Below the pieces are notes generated by a model that saw only the letters and a list, made by a program, of their open reading frames with translations, searched no databases and had not been told where the DNA came from. Source: JAFDZO01 sp044226845 (GTDB lineage Bacteria; Bacteroidota; Ignavibacteria; Tepidaquicellales; Tepidaquicellaceae). From it: a stretch of 64,000 bases of DNA. Positions 34,138 to 42,972 of this stretch are shown one piece after another (position 1 is the first letter of the stretch; the number at the start of each line of letters is the position of its first letter). Both the position numbers and the translations under genes were made by a program. The stretch is taken from contig JBGAGG010000003.1 of assembly GCA_044226845.1 (NCBI GenBank), positions 309,373 through 373,372 on the forward strand, given 5' to 3'.

Positions 34138-34488
34138 TCAGCAATAGATTTCAATATGTCCTTTGTACCGGCTAACACCTTCCTGCCCGTTATTTTCATA
34201 GGCAGCATTGTAAACGGCCAGCCAGTCAAGCTCCCCTTTTGTATTGGCAGTAATTGCATCGTTTGTAACATCGTATGAGATAAATATTATATTGGTATTC
34301 TTAGAGTACTTATCCATTATTTCATTCTGCAATCTTTTATAGTTCGCATCGTACTGCGCGCTTCCTTCGGAATGCTGAACGATAACATACATACTTGCGA
34401 CTGATGCGCCTTCCTGTGCTGATGCTTTGCCCTGGAAGATTACAACTGTTAAGATTACGGTCAGGATTAAATACTCTAGTGTTTTCAT
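34138..34488 (-). CDS. Secreted thioredoxin-like paralogue B, probably frameshifted near the C-terminus
   Basis: 116 residues in the open frame, with a signal peptide (YLILTVILTVVIFQGKASAQ). The mature part follows paralogues A and C: M-Y-V-I-V-Q-H-S-E, then I-I-F-I-S-Y-D-V-T-N-D and T-K-G-E-L-D. There is no CxxC. At a run of four A near 34193-34200 the frame appears to shift. The annotated end (GQEGVSRYKG...) has no family likeness, whereas the neighbouring frame continues with I-T-G-R-K-V-L-A-G-T-K-D-I-L-K-S-I-A-E-G-T-Q to a stop at 34104. That end fits the P-G-R-V-F-L-I-D segment of the paralogues. One surplus base would explain it. Confidence 0.55.
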   Translation of the reverse strand: MKTLEYLILTVILTVVIFQGKASAQEGASVASMYVIVQHSEGSAQYDANYKRLQNEIMDKYSKNTNIIFISYDVTNDAITANTKGELDWLAVYNAAYENNGQEGVSRYKGHIEIYC

Positions 34489-34652
34489 TTTAATAGTGGT
34501 TGAGTTTATTCAGTTACCTCTTATATACCAATATTTGTGCCAAAGCAATGCTGCAAAAAATGAAAATTTTGCAGAAGGATTTTTATGCTTTCGACAATCG
34601 TGTCTGTATGTCACTGCGCTGTCATTGGTAATTTACCTATGGAAAAATAAAA

Positions 34653-34684
34653 ACCCACGAACTACTCTCAAATAATTCATGGGT
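34653..34684 (-). terminator. Terminator of thioredoxin-like paralogue C
   Basis: ACCCACGAA (34653-34661) and TTCATGGGT (34676-34684) pair with one wobble. On the minus strand it is followed by a T-rich stretch. It resembles the hairpin after paralogue B, as expected if gene and terminator were duplicated together. Confidence 0.75.
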
Positions 34685-34719
34685 CTTCAATTCATAATTC
34701 TTCAATTCAACTAAGGTTC

Positions 34720-35184
34720 TTATTTTACTGTGGATTTGTTTTTCATAGGAGCAGCTTCGTTGATATAATTTCTCAGGTCAGTTGTGCTTAAATCTATATC
34801 AAGCATTTTAACAATCTGCTTTGTATCGGGATCGATTAAGAAAACTCTGCCCGGTCTTTTATTTGCATTGAGGGATTCTGTCAGTCCGTATTTATCGATA
34901 TCGGCTTTTGAACTTTCTATTGTCTGGTCATTTGTAATATCATAGTTCATAAAAATTATTGAAGGTCTGCCTGAATAGTAGCTGACGATTTCGCTGTTCC
35001 ATCTGTCGTAGTTATCTTCGCACATTTTACACATATCCGAGCGCTGCACAACTACATAAAGGTTATCATCGCCTGCCATCATCGTTGCGGGCGCATACGC
35101 GTCCTGAGCGTTAATATTAGATGCAGCAAACAAAGCAATCACTCCGAAAAGGATAGCTATTAAAGTCTGTTTTGAATTTTTCAT
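34720..35184 (-). CDS. Secreted thioredoxin-like paralogue C with CxxC
   Basis: About 154 residues from ATG 35184. That start gives a standard signal peptide (KNSKQTLIAILFGVIALFAA then N-I-N-A-Q). An in-frame ATG at 35253 would add 23 residues before it and is less likely. The mature part has L-Y-V-V-V-Q-R-S-D-M-C-K-M-C-E-D-N-Y, a CxxC pair right after the first strand as in thioredoxin-fold proteins. It then has I-I-F-M-N-Y-D-I-T-N-D and N-K-R-P-G-R-V-F-L-I-D-P. The cis-Pro expected before the last strand is plausibly the P in R-P-G-R. Probably a periplasmic redox or metal-binding protein; the activity is inferred. Confidence 0.65.
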   Translation of the reverse strand: MKNSKQTLIAILFGVIALFAASNINAQDAYAPATMMAGDDNLYVVVQRSDMCKMCEDNYDRWNSEIVSYYSGRPSIIFMNYDITNDQTIESSKADIDKYGLTESLNANKRPGRVFLIDPDTKQIVKMLDIDLSTTDLRNYINEAAPMKNKSTVK

Positions 35185-35473
35185 TTTTATTTGGTTTAAT
35201 TTATTTCTCCTGCAATACATATAAACAATCATTATGCCAAAAGGGAGTTTCAAAACAATCTTAAATTATACTATTTTTTAAAATGGAAAGACAAGAATGT
35301 CAAAATTGACAGGGTAAGTCAAAACAATTCATAAAAAATTAAATTAGCGAATTCGTTCATATCTCAGTTATTATCAATAGTTTGCATAATGGGGCTTTTG
35401 CTCAAAAAAATCTTTGTAATTGTCAAAGGTTTTAAAGATATTACCGTTAAGATTTTAAAATAAATTTAACCTG

Positions 35474-37546
35474 ATGAGTTATACAAAACTTTTTGCAGCC
35501 GTATTCTCTTTAATCTTCATTTCAAATTCATTCGCACAGTCAGGATGGTTCTATCAGAATCCTTCATTACCTATCCCCCGCTCTGCAGCATACGATACTT
35601 ACTTCGTTAATGAAAATACAGGATGGATAGCAGGGATAAGAATATTGAAAACAACTAACGGAGGTGTTAACTGGAATGTGCAGCATGTTATCAATGATAC
35701 AAGCACATATATAAATACTATTCAAATGGTAAATGATCTTACGGGTTACGCCTGCGGACAAAAAGGAAAGTTTATACGAACAACTGACGGAGGGGCAACA
35801 TGGATTACGGCAAACACAACCGGCATTTTCAGTAACTTTAAAGATTTGTATTTTCATAATGCATTAACAGGCTATATGGTTTCAGATTCAGCGCGAATTT
35901 TTAAAACGACAGACGGAGGTCAATACTGGACTAACCAGCGGCCGGAAATAAATAACTATACTGCTATAACTTTCATCAATGCAAGCACAGGTTTCATCTT
36001 TACTAAATCCAGCCTTCATATTTTAAAGACAACTGATGCAGGCGCTAACTGGAGTTTTATTGCCACTCCCTTTACCGGAGGCAAAAAAGGATTTTTTCTT
36101 AATGAGCTTACAGGCTATGCTGCAGGAACTTCCGTATGGAGAACAACTGACGGAGGAAATAACTGGAATATACAGCCAACAGCAGGTGCAAACGGTATAA
36201 ATAAAATTTACTTCAGAAATAATCTCACAGGTTTTGCGCTTTCAAGTTCCGGTATAATTAGAGTGACAACAAACGGAGGTGAGCTATGGAACTCCGGCAC
36301 AATTCCTTTTGATCAGGAAAACTTCATGGGAATTTCATTTGCAAATCAATCTACGGGCTATCTATGCGGAAGCGCAGGCTTTATGTATAAAACAACTGAC
36401 GGCGGCTTTATATGGTCAGCTTTGCAAAGAAGTATCACGGAAAAAAATCTTAAAAAAATTCAGTTCATAAATTCTCAAACAGGATGGGCTGTAGGTGATA
36501 ATGGAACTATTATAAATACAACTAATGGCGGAGATAACTGGGGACATATTTATACAGGGATTTCAAATAATCTGACCTCAGTTAAATTTGTGAATGCTAC
36601 TACAGGTTGGATTACCGGAAACAATTCTACGCTGTATAAAACAACCAGTGGTGGAGTTACCTGGTTTCCACAGACTGTAGATGCTCTCGGAGCAAATCTA
36701 TTAAAATTATTTTTTATCAATGAAAACACAGGCTGGGTTACAGATAACAACGGCAAGCTTTTTAAAACAACTAACGCAGGCGCTAACTGGCTTATAAATT
36801 TTTCAACAAGTCAATTTACGATAAACGATGTTCAATTTGTAAATGAGAACTACGGGTGGTTTGTAGGAGCATATTATACTTATAAAACTACTAACGGCGG
36901 AACAACATGGACAATGATTAATCAGGATGATTACTCAAACAATTCTCTATCATTCCTTAACGAACAAACAGGTTATATTGGGAGTGGTTCAGGGCTGAAG
37001 AAAACAACTAATGGCGGTACAAACTGGTCTTATTTTTACGGACCCTTCTCCTTTTTCAATATAAAATTTGTGAACGACCAGACCGGATGGGCTGACTATA
37101 TTTATAAAACTACAAACAGCGGTGTTACATGGGTAAATCAGGTAACTTTACCGTTCAGTAATGTAAACTCATTTGAATTTATAAATGAAAATACAGGATG
37201 GGCTGTTGGGAATAACGGAGCTATTATGAAAACAACTAACGGCGGAAATGTATCTGTATTTCAAATATCATATGAAGTCCCGCGTAATTTTTCATTGCGT
37301 CAGAATTATCCAAATCCGTTTAATCCGACTACAGTTATCAGCTTTCAGTTACAGGCTGCCGGATTTACATCACTAAAAGTTTTTGATATTAACGGAAGAA
37401 TAGTATCTGAGCTCATAAATGAAAATTTAAAAACGGGAGAGTATAAAATAAATTTTGATGGCAGCATGCTACCAAGCGGGGTGTATTATTATAAGCTGAC
37501 CACTACAAATTTTGTAGAGACAAGGAAGATGATTTTAATTAAATAA
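35474..37546 (+). CDS. Secreted YCF48/BNR-like repeat protein with T9SS sorting domain
   Basis: 690 residues. Signal peptide (KLFAAVFSLIFISNSFAQ), then about 14 repeats of roughly 40 residues. Each contains a N-x-x-T-G-W/Y motif and a K-T-T-D/N-G-G-x-x-W motif, as in YCF48/BNR propellers of the photosystem II assembly-factor type. The C-terminal domain (last 85 residues) begins R-Q-N-Y-P-N-P-F-N-P-T-T and ends in R-K-M-I-L-I-K, the T9SS type A signal for export across the outer membrane. It is probably a surface or released protein; ligand unknown. Followed by a hairpin terminator shared with the convergent gene. Confidence 0.88.
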   Translation: MSYTKLFAAVFSLIFISNSFAQSGWFYQNPSLPIPRSAAYDTYFVNENTGWIAGIRILKTTNGGVNWNVQHVINDTSTYINTIQMVNDLTGYACGQKGKFIRTTDGGATWITANTTGIFSNFKDLYFHNALTGYMVSDSARIFKTTDGGQYWTNQRPEINNYTAITFINASTGFIFTKSSLHILKTTDAGANWSFIATPFTGGKKGFFLNELTGYAAGTSVWRTTDGGNNWNIQPTAGANGINKIYFRNNLTGFALSSSGIIRVTTNGGELWNSGTIPFDQENFMGISFANQSTGYLCGSAGFMYKTTDGGFIWSALQRSITEKNLKKIQFINSQTGWAVGDNGTIINTTNGGDNWGHIYTGISNNLTSVKFVNATTGWITGNNSTLYKTTSGGVTWFPQTVDALGANLLKLFFINENTGWVTDNNGKLFKTTNAGANWLINFSTSQFTINDVQFVNENYGWFVGAYYTYKTTNGGTTWTMINQDDYSNNSLSFLNEQTGYIGSGSGLKKTTNGGTNWSYFYGPFSFFNIKFVNDQTGWADYIYKTTNSGVTWVNQVTLPFSNVNSFEFINENTGWAVGNNGAIMKTTNGGNVSVFQISYEVPRNFSLRQNYPNPFNPTTVISFQLQAAGFTSLKVFDINGRIVSELINENLKTGEYKINFDGSMLPSGVYYYKLTTTNFVETRKMILIK

Positions 37547-37548
37547 AA

Positions 37549-37567
37549 AAGCCGCTGTTCGCGGCTT
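37549..37567. terminator. Hairpin terminator between convergent genes
   Basis: GCCGC (37551-37555), loop TGTTC, GCGGC (37561-37565). The run of A before it gives a clear T-run for the minus strand gene 37603-38271. For the plus strand the downstream T-run is weaker. Confidence 0.75.
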
Positions 37568-37602
37568 CAAATTTTCTCAATGCACATACACATTACTCAA
37601 TA

Positions 37603-38271
37603 TTACTTAGCAAGTATCATTTTCTTTATATCCTGCGAGTACTGTGTCTCGAGTTTATAGAAATAAATTCCCGTTGAGAGTTCGGGATAATTCATCGCAT
37701 TAAACTCCACTGTATAATTCCCTGCAGTTTGCTGTTCATCTATCAGCTTCGCAACTAACTGTCCTGTCATTGTGAACACAGTAAGCTTTACACTCGAAGG
37801 AGATTTTAATTCGTAACTTATTAATGTAGAAGGATTGAACGGATTTGGTGTATTCTGATGCAGCTTGAAATCAGGTATATCGCTTATTCCCAGCTTCAAT
37901 TCTTCATTTGAAAGCGCAGCATCACGAGCATCTGTTAAAGTCAGTCTGTAAAAATAAACTCCGTTTTCATTCTTAGTATCTTTATATGAAAAAGAATAAA
38001 TCGTCTCTTCACCCTTTGTTTCTTTTTTTAAATAGTCTGAAAATAAAATATCGTCAACCTTAACAAAAGCTCCCTCCGAAGATTTTTTGCATTCAAGTTT
38101 GAACTTATTAAGATTTTTTGGATTGGATACTTTCCAGGAAAGAGATACTTCCCCTTTCTTTACTTTAGCAGAGAAAGCCGAAAGCAGATTTTCAGTTTCA
38201 GGGTTTCCTATAGCATAACCATTGAGGGAAATAAAAAATATACAAGCTAATATCAGGGACCGGATTTTCAT
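37603..38271 (-). CDS. Secreted protein with FnIII-like domain and T9SS sorting domain
   Basis: 222 residues: signal peptide (LILACIFFISLNGYA), one fibronectin type III-like beta-sandwich at about residues 28-125 (EVSLSWKVSNPKN, N-G-V-Y-F-Y-R-L), then the sorting domain with H-Q-N-T-P-N-P-F-N-P-S-T and the C-terminal K-K-M-I-L-A-K. No enzyme motif. The start lies nine bases downstream of the nuoI stop, an odd pairing that is probably chance. Likely surface-attached or secreted; role unknown. Confidence 0.8.
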   Translation of the reverse strand: MKIRSLILACIFFISLNGYAIGNPETENLLSAFSAKVKKGEVSLSWKVSNPKNLNKFKLECKKSSEGAFVKVDDILFSDYLKKETKGEETIYSFSYKDTKNENGVYFYRLTLTDARDAALSNEELKLGISDIPDFKLHQNTPNPFNPSTLISYELKSPSSVKLTVFTMTGQLVAKLIDEQQTAGNYTVEFNAMNYPELSTGIYFYKLETQYSQDIKKMILAK

Positions 38272-38280
38272 AGTTTAAAA

Positions 38281-38769
38281 TTACCTGTTTTCTTTTAAAA
38301 AGTCCAATCTTTTTTGAACTCTTTCTTTTGGGAATAATAGCTTATCCTTGCCATAAATTGCCTCTGGCTGATTATTAAATACCAGCTCAAATTCATCACT
38401 CATTACAATTGCCTCTTCCGGGCAGACTTCTTCGCAGAATCCGCAGTAAATGCAGCGAAGCATATTGATTTCAAATTTCTCAGGGAATCTTTCTTTTTCT
38501 AATTGTGTCTCACCTGCCTGTACTTCGATAGCAAGCGCAGGGCAAACGCGCGAACATAATCCGCATGCAACGCATCGTTCCTTGCCGTTCTCTTCAACAA
38601 GCACAGGTCTTCCTCTGAATGACGGTGGAGAAACCCATCTCTCTTCGGGATACTGGCGTGTGAACTTCGGTTTGAACATCTGTCTGAATGTCTGTGCAAG
38701 ACCTTTTACAATCTGTGGTAAGTAGGTCTGTTCAAGTATGGTTAGATCTTTCTTTTTTATCACCGGCAT
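38281..38769 (-). CDS. nuoI: NADH-quinone oxidoreductase subunit I
   Basis: 162-residue ferredoxin-type subunit of respiratory complex I that carries the N6a and N6b [4Fe-4S] clusters. Two full cluster motifs are visible: C-V-A-C-G-L-C-S-R-V-C-P and C-I-Y-C-G-F-C-E-E-V-C-P. The N-terminus KGLAQTFRQMFKPKFTRQYPEE and PSFRGRPVL are family typical. No other nuo gene adjoins it, although nuoI normally sits in the nuoA-N operon. It may be a separated or second copy. A link to related 8Fe ferredoxin-type proteins cannot be excluded, but the NuoI-specific N-terminus favours the call. Confidence 0.88.
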   Translation of the reverse strand: MPVIKKKDLTILEQTYLPQIVKGLAQTFRQMFKPKFTRQYPEERWVSPPSFRGRPVLVEENGKERCVACGLCSRVCPALAIEVQAGETQLEKERFPEKFEINMLRCIYCGFCEEVCPEEAIVMSDEFELVFNNQPEAIYGKDKLLFPKERVQKRLDFLKENR

Positions 38770-38907
38770 AGATTATATAGAGCGTTTGTTTATCTAATTT
38801 AATTTTTTAAACTATGTATATTACAGCCTTGTAAGATAAAATAAAATTGTTTGAATTAAAATTCCTTTTGTGGGTAATAAATTTGCAATATTTATTCCAT
38901 AAAAAGA

Positions 38908-38941
38908 AAAAGCCCTGCAAGAATTTACTCTTACAGGGCTT
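38908..38941 (-). terminator. Terminator of the T9SS gene at 38967-40910
   Basis: AAGCCCTG (38909-38916) pairs with CAGGGCTT (38933-38940), extended inside by AAGA/TCTT with one mismatch. The A-run to its left gives a T-run on the minus strand. Confidence 0.8.
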
Positions 38942-38966
38942 AAAATTTAACTACTTATAATTATTT

Positions 38967-40910
38967 TTACTTCACCAGCATTAATTTTTTAACTGCAGAG
39001 AAATCACCTGCCTGAATTTTGTAAAAATAAATCCCGCTTGATAAATTTGCTGCATTAAATTTTACTGAATAATATCCCGCATTTTTTAATTCATTCACCA
39101 GAGATGAGATTTCTCTTCCGTTAGTGTCATAAATTTTTAATGATACAAAATTTGCATTCGGAATTTCAAAATTTATAGTTGTAGATGGATTAAAAGGATT
39201 AGGATAATTCTGCTCAAGCACAAACTTTGCAGGAACGCCTATAGATACATCAGTGGTTAAATCATAATATTTGTAGTTGCCATTGAAATCTATTTGTTTA
39301 AGTCTGTACTTGTGTCGCCCTGTTGAAAGATTATCCTCAGTAAATGTATAATTGTTTGTGTGATATGATGTTCCGTGCCCCGGTATATTTGCAATTTTTA
39401 TCCAGTCAGCACCCGGCGACTTTCTTTCTATATCAAAACCTGAATTATTTATTTCATATGTTGTAGTCCATTTCAGTTCAACACGATTACCAAGCGCAGC
39501 CGAGTTAAACGATTCCATCTCAACAGGCACTTTATGGTTTTCATCCGAAACACTCCACCAGAAACCGGAGCCTAATTCTAAATGAACATTAACAACTCTT
39601 GGATTCAATGCAGATATATCTACTGTAGGACCGGTCTGGTACCATGTTGAAATTGGTCCGCCGAATTCAAAAACAGCTGCATGTGTCATATCCCTTCCAT
39701 TATCATATATAGAAGGAAAAGACAAAGTAAAATCTCTGACAGCAGAACCTGTTCTGAACATCTGCCAGTTACAATTTATTCCCGGTCCTAAAGTTCCGTC
39801 TGGCCCTGAAACACGCTGAATTGTTACATCGCCAATATCATCCGTTCCCGGAAGAATATTTACGCTTAAAAAATTAAGCGCTCCGGTTCCAACCGGTCTG
39901 TATAGCATCGATGCAGCGCCAATAATTCTGTTATTAGCATCTTCAACAGGATTTGAGGCGCCTGGAGTAAAATATAACCAATAATTTGAAGTGGTAGTTA
40001 TTGTTCCTCCGTTTTGCATAGTAAGAGTTCCTGTTATAGTGTCGCTTCCGGATAAAGTAACTGAAGCATTATCAACTGTAATATTATTAAATGTTCTTGC
40101 CGGTATCGTAACGTTCTCGCTTATAACAGAAGGAGTTATATCTGCCCACGAAGTTCCTACTCTCATTTCATCAATTATAATTGCAGGAGTGGTAGCCAAT
40201 GCATCCTGTCTCATAAAAATTTTCTGTATTCCCGATGTTAAATCTGTCCCTGCGTTTGTAGCAGTCAGGTCCGGGCTCGGTTCTGTGCCGTTAAATGAAA
40301 CCGGATTTATCCACATTTTTACAACGTCATTTGAAGCACCGCCAACTATCTGATATGCAATTACTATCATGTAAGATGTTCCCAGTTCCAAAACATTCGG
40401 TGACCAGACTGTATTTGCTGCAGTCGTCCTGGGATTTATACCGACATTATATTGCGTAAACCCACCCGGCGCATTATTTCTGATCCATAGCGTGGCTCCG
40501 AAAACAGATGTGGAGCCGTTCTCCATAAAGCCTGCTGTATATCCGCCTGTTGTGCTTTGGTTTGAAATATCTGTGACGTTTATGATGAAAGATGCATAAA
40601 CTGTTCCTGTAGTCTGATTCGTAAATGTCCGGTAATAATCTGTTCCTTGCCCAGCATAGCTTACACTATTGCCGGAAGAAGTTGTAAGGCCGGGATAGCT
40701 TATGTTTCCGCTTCTTATTAGAATTGAATCTCCACTGTTCAGTTTAGTCCACAAACCGCCGCTTTGTGTTTGCAGACCGTTAACTGCATCAACGGTATAA
40801 TTGAATGGCTCGGTAAAGATCTGCGCAATACTCTTATTGACACAAAACAAGATTATTAAAATTATTAATAAGCTTTTAATTAATTGTACACTATTTTCTA
40901 TCTTTTTCAT
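38967..40910 (-). CDS. Large secreted protein with T9SS sorting domain
   Basis: 647 residues. Signal peptide (QLIKSLLIILIILFCVNKSI then A-Q). The N-terminal half has lectin-like (concanavalin-type) strand character (GYTAGFMENGSTSVFGATLW). A central beta-rich part contains TITGTLTMQNGGTIT. A FnIII-like module near residues 465-555 (VELKWTTTYEINNSGFDIER) precedes the sorting domain (E-Q-N-Y-P-N-P-F-N-P-S-T, ending K-K-L-M-L-V-K). No catalytic site recognised. This matches large extracellular proteins common in Ignavibacteria-type genomes. Confidence 0.82.
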   Translation of the reverse strand: MKKIENSVQLIKSLLIILIILFCVNKSIAQIFTEPFNYTVDAVNGLQTQSGGLWTKLNSGDSILIRSGNISYPGLTTSSGNSVSYAGQGTDYYRTFTNQTTGTVYASFIINVTDISNQSTTGGYTAGFMENGSTSVFGATLWIRNNAPGGFTQYNVGINPRTTAANTVWSPNVLELGTSYMIVIAYQIVGGASNDVVKMWINPVSFNGTEPSPDLTATNAGTDLTSGIQKIFMRQDALATTPAIIIDEMRVGTSWADITPSVISENVTIPARTFNNITVDNASVTLSGSDTITGTLTMQNGGTITTTSNYWLYFTPGASNPVEDANNRIIGAASMLYRPVGTGALNFLSVNILPGTDDIGDVTIQRVSGPDGTLGPGINCNWQMFRTGSAVRDFTLSFPSIYDNGRDMTHAAVFEFGGPISTWYQTGPTVDISALNPRVVNVHLELGSGFWWSVSDENHKVPVEMESFNSAALGNRVELKWTTTYEINNSGFDIERKSPGADWIKIANIPGHGTSYHTNNYTFTEDNLSTGRHKYRLKQIDFNGNYKYYDLTTDVSIGVPAKFVLEQNYPNPFNPSTTINFEIPNANFVSLKIYDTNGREISSLVNELKNAGYYSVKFNAANLSSGIYFYKIQAGDFSAVKKLMLVK

Positions 40911-41300
40911 GGCAGGGGGGAAATTTTATATATATAAATATAATCTTTAACCTAACAAAAACCTTACAAAATTATATATAAGATTCTTGTGCAATTTAAA
41001 ATTCCTGTCAATACCTTTCTTAAAAAATTTCCCTATTAGTACTAATGAAGTGTTTTTGATTTTTTAAATTGAAAAGTTCTGTTACATTCTTTCCGGTAAA
41101 ATCTATTTTGTAATTTTTAAAAATATTCAAAATGTTAAAAAGTAAAGTTTCAGTAAAACCCGACTTTTTTCCGACTTTTTACAAAATCAAAAATTCGAGT
41201 ATTGTTTTAACAACAACAAGCAAAATAAAACCCGACCAAAATCCGACTTTTTCTACTTACAATAGTATTTTTAAAGATGTTAGAAAGGTAGGTTACAGTA
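40911..41300. other. Intergenic region with two near-repeats, no gene
   Basis: AT-rich. It contains AAAACCCGACTTTTTTCCGA (near 41155) and a related AAAACCCGACCAAAATCCGA (near 41227), each followed by CTTTTT. An open frame 41132-41431 runs through this, a hairpin and a heptamer repeat. Its translation is low-complexity, so I do not count it as a gene. The promoter of the gene at 38967-40910 lies at the left end. Confidence 0.5.
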
Positions 41301-41302
41301 TA

Positions 41303-41336
41303 AAAAAAAACGTTCCCAACGAAGACGTTGGGAACG
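41303..41336 (-). terminator. Perfect hairpin with T-run on the minus strand
   Basis: CGTTCCCAACG (41311-41321), loop AAGA, CGTTGGGAACG (41326-41336); nine A bases precede it. It terminates the minus-strand gene 41401-42972. The sequence has the look of a dispersed hairpin, but only one copy is in the window. Confidence 0.85.
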
Positions 41337-41367
41337 AGAAGTTCATTTCTAATTTAGAAGCCTTACG

Positions 41368-41402
41368 CAATACTCAATACTCAATACTCAATACTCAATA
41401 CT
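41368..41402. repeat. Heptamer tandem repeat (CAATACT x5)
   Basis: Five exact head-to-tail copies of CAATACT directly next to, and overlapping by two bases, the stop end of the gene at 41401-42972. A simple-sequence tract, possibly length-variable. Confidence 0.9.
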
Positions 41403-42972
41403 ATTTTACTATTGTCATCTTCTTAGTCTGAGTAAACTTATCGGTCTTTAATGTATAATAATATGTACCTGATGATAATTGGGAAGCAGCGGAGTTAAAA
41501 CTGACTTCGTAATTCCCTGCTGTCAGTTCAGAGCCATTTAAAATTTCTGCAACCAGCTTACCCTGAATATCATAAACCTGCAGAGATACATTTTGTTTTT
41601 CAGGTATTGAGAACTTTATCTTTGTTTCAGGATTGAAAGGATTAGGATAATTCTGCTCGAGTGAGTAATTATCAACTACTCCGGTTATCGGAGTAATATT
41701 GGTTGGAAAATCTACTAAAGCAGTATAGATGCTCATTGCGCTGCTTGAGCTTCCGTTCAGTCTTGCCCAGATTGGTCTTACTTTTCCGTTGTAAGCTGAT
41801 ACGTTAGTATAGTCTCCGAAGAAAACTCCCGAAGAAGGAGTAAACGGTGAGCTGCTTACTTTGAAATTTGTGAAAGTCTCGCCGCCATCTGTAGAGCGCG
41901 CCATATAAACATCTGTCTGAGTATTTGTATAGTTTCTTCTGTCATAAAATACGAAGTAGAGATAGCCTGTTTTCTGGTCGATTGTCATCCATGTAAAGAA
42001 TTGCTGCTTACCTGCAGGGTCGTCGTTCACTCTTTTTACAGTGCTCCAGTTTGTACCGCCGTTTGTTGATTTTATAAGCCATACGTCTGTATCTGTAGTA
42101 CCGTTACGTTGATCTGTCCAGTTAATATAAATGGTGCCTCTGTTAGGACCGTTGCTTAAATCACAGGCAGTAACCGGTAAACCATTCGCTCTGTAAATTC
42201 CGGGTACGGTATAATCCCATCCGCCGGGATGAGTTGTTACAAAAATATCGTTGGCAAGCCAGTTAAGTCCGCCGTTAGTTGATTTATCCATTACGATGCC
42301 AAGCGGTCCTGACCAGGCAACGTAAATTTCACCGTTAGGTCCGACACTCGGAACTGCGCCTTCGACAGTATTATCTTCATCGATGCAATCCCCTGCTTTT
42401 TGATTAATTCTAAGAGGAGTGCTCCATGTTACACCGGCATCCGTTGTACGCGCAAAAAGAATATTTGAGCTGTCTGAAGGATTCGAACTGCCGTAGTTAT
42501 CAAACTGTGTCCAGGTTACATATATATTATTATTTCTTGGGTCAAGACATCCCCATTCTTTATCCTGTTGCTTTGGAGGAACGTATCCAACCACTGAACC
42601 GTTTGACCAGTTAGCGCCTCCGTTAGTAGATTTCTGTGATATGATTTTATCAATGAAATATCCACCCGATGGATTTGTAAGATGAAAATAATAAAAATGT
42701 CCGTTAGTATCTGTTAGAACAGAAGGGTCGCCCCATACAGAATATGTCGAAGTAAGATTACCTTTACTCCAGTTGCTACCGCCGTTTGTTGACCAATAGT
42801 AACTGCTTATATTTGCGCCGCCTACTACCTGATTTGGGTTTTTAGGATTTATCCAGATACAAGGTTCATTTGGTGAAGATGAGCCTGAGTCTATTCTGAC
42901 GTTTGTATATTGCGCCCATGCAATACTTGAAGTAAAAAGTAAAGCTATTGTAAAAAGTATATACTTTTTCAT
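41401..42972 (-). CDS. Secreted BNR/sialidase-like propeller protein with T9SS sorting domain
   Basis: 523 residues. Signal peptide (YILFTIALLFTSSIAWA), then a propeller with repeated S-T-N-G-G-x-N-W motifs and an Asp-box-like R-S-T-D-G-G-E-T-F-T, typical of BNR/sialidase-fold glycosidases and adhesins. It has no Arg triad I can place, so a sialidase activity is not supported. The C-terminus E-Q-N-Y-P-N-P-F-N-P-E-T to K-K-M-T-I-V-K is the T9SS signal. Its 3' end touches a heptamer tandem repeat. Confidence 0.85.
   Translation of the reverse strand: MKKYILFTIALLFTSSIAWAQYTNVRIDSGSSSPNEPCIWINPKNPNQVVGGANISSYYWSTNGGSNWSKGNLTSTYSVWGDPSVLTDTNGHFYYFHLTNPSGGYFIDKIISQKSTNGGANWSNGSVVGYVPPKQQDKEWGCLDPRNNNIYVTWTQFDNYGSSNPSDSSNILFARTTDAGVTWSTPLRINQKAGDCIDEDNTVEGAVPSVGPNGEIYVAWSGPLGIVMDKSTNGGLNWLANDIFVTTHPGGWDYTVPGIYRANGLPVTACDLSNGPNRGTIYINWTDQRNGTTDTDVWLIKSTNGGTNWSTVKRVNDDPAGKQQFFTWMTIDQKTGYLYFVFYDRRNYTNTQTDVYMARSTDGGETFTNFKVSSSPFTPSSGVFFGDYTNVSAYNGKVRPIWARLNGSSSSAMSIYTALVDFPTNITPITGVVDNYSLEQNYPNPFNPETKIKFSIPEKQNVSLQVYDIQGKLVAEILNGSELTAGNYEVSFNSAASQLSSGTYYYTLKTDKFTQTKKMTIVK

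Noticed and set aside
39991..40353. Plus-strand open frame of 120 codons inside the T9SS gene
   Set aside because: It is antisense to a gene with clear domain signals; its composition follows the complement of the Thr/Ser/Asn-rich protein.
41368..41402. CRISPR-like tandem repeat
   Set aside because: The units are seven bases and contiguous, so it is a simple tandem repeat.
41132..41431. Open frame of 99 codons on the plus strand
   Set aside because: It passes through AT-rich DNA, a terminator hairpin and the CAATACT repeat. The translation is low-complexity with no family likeness.
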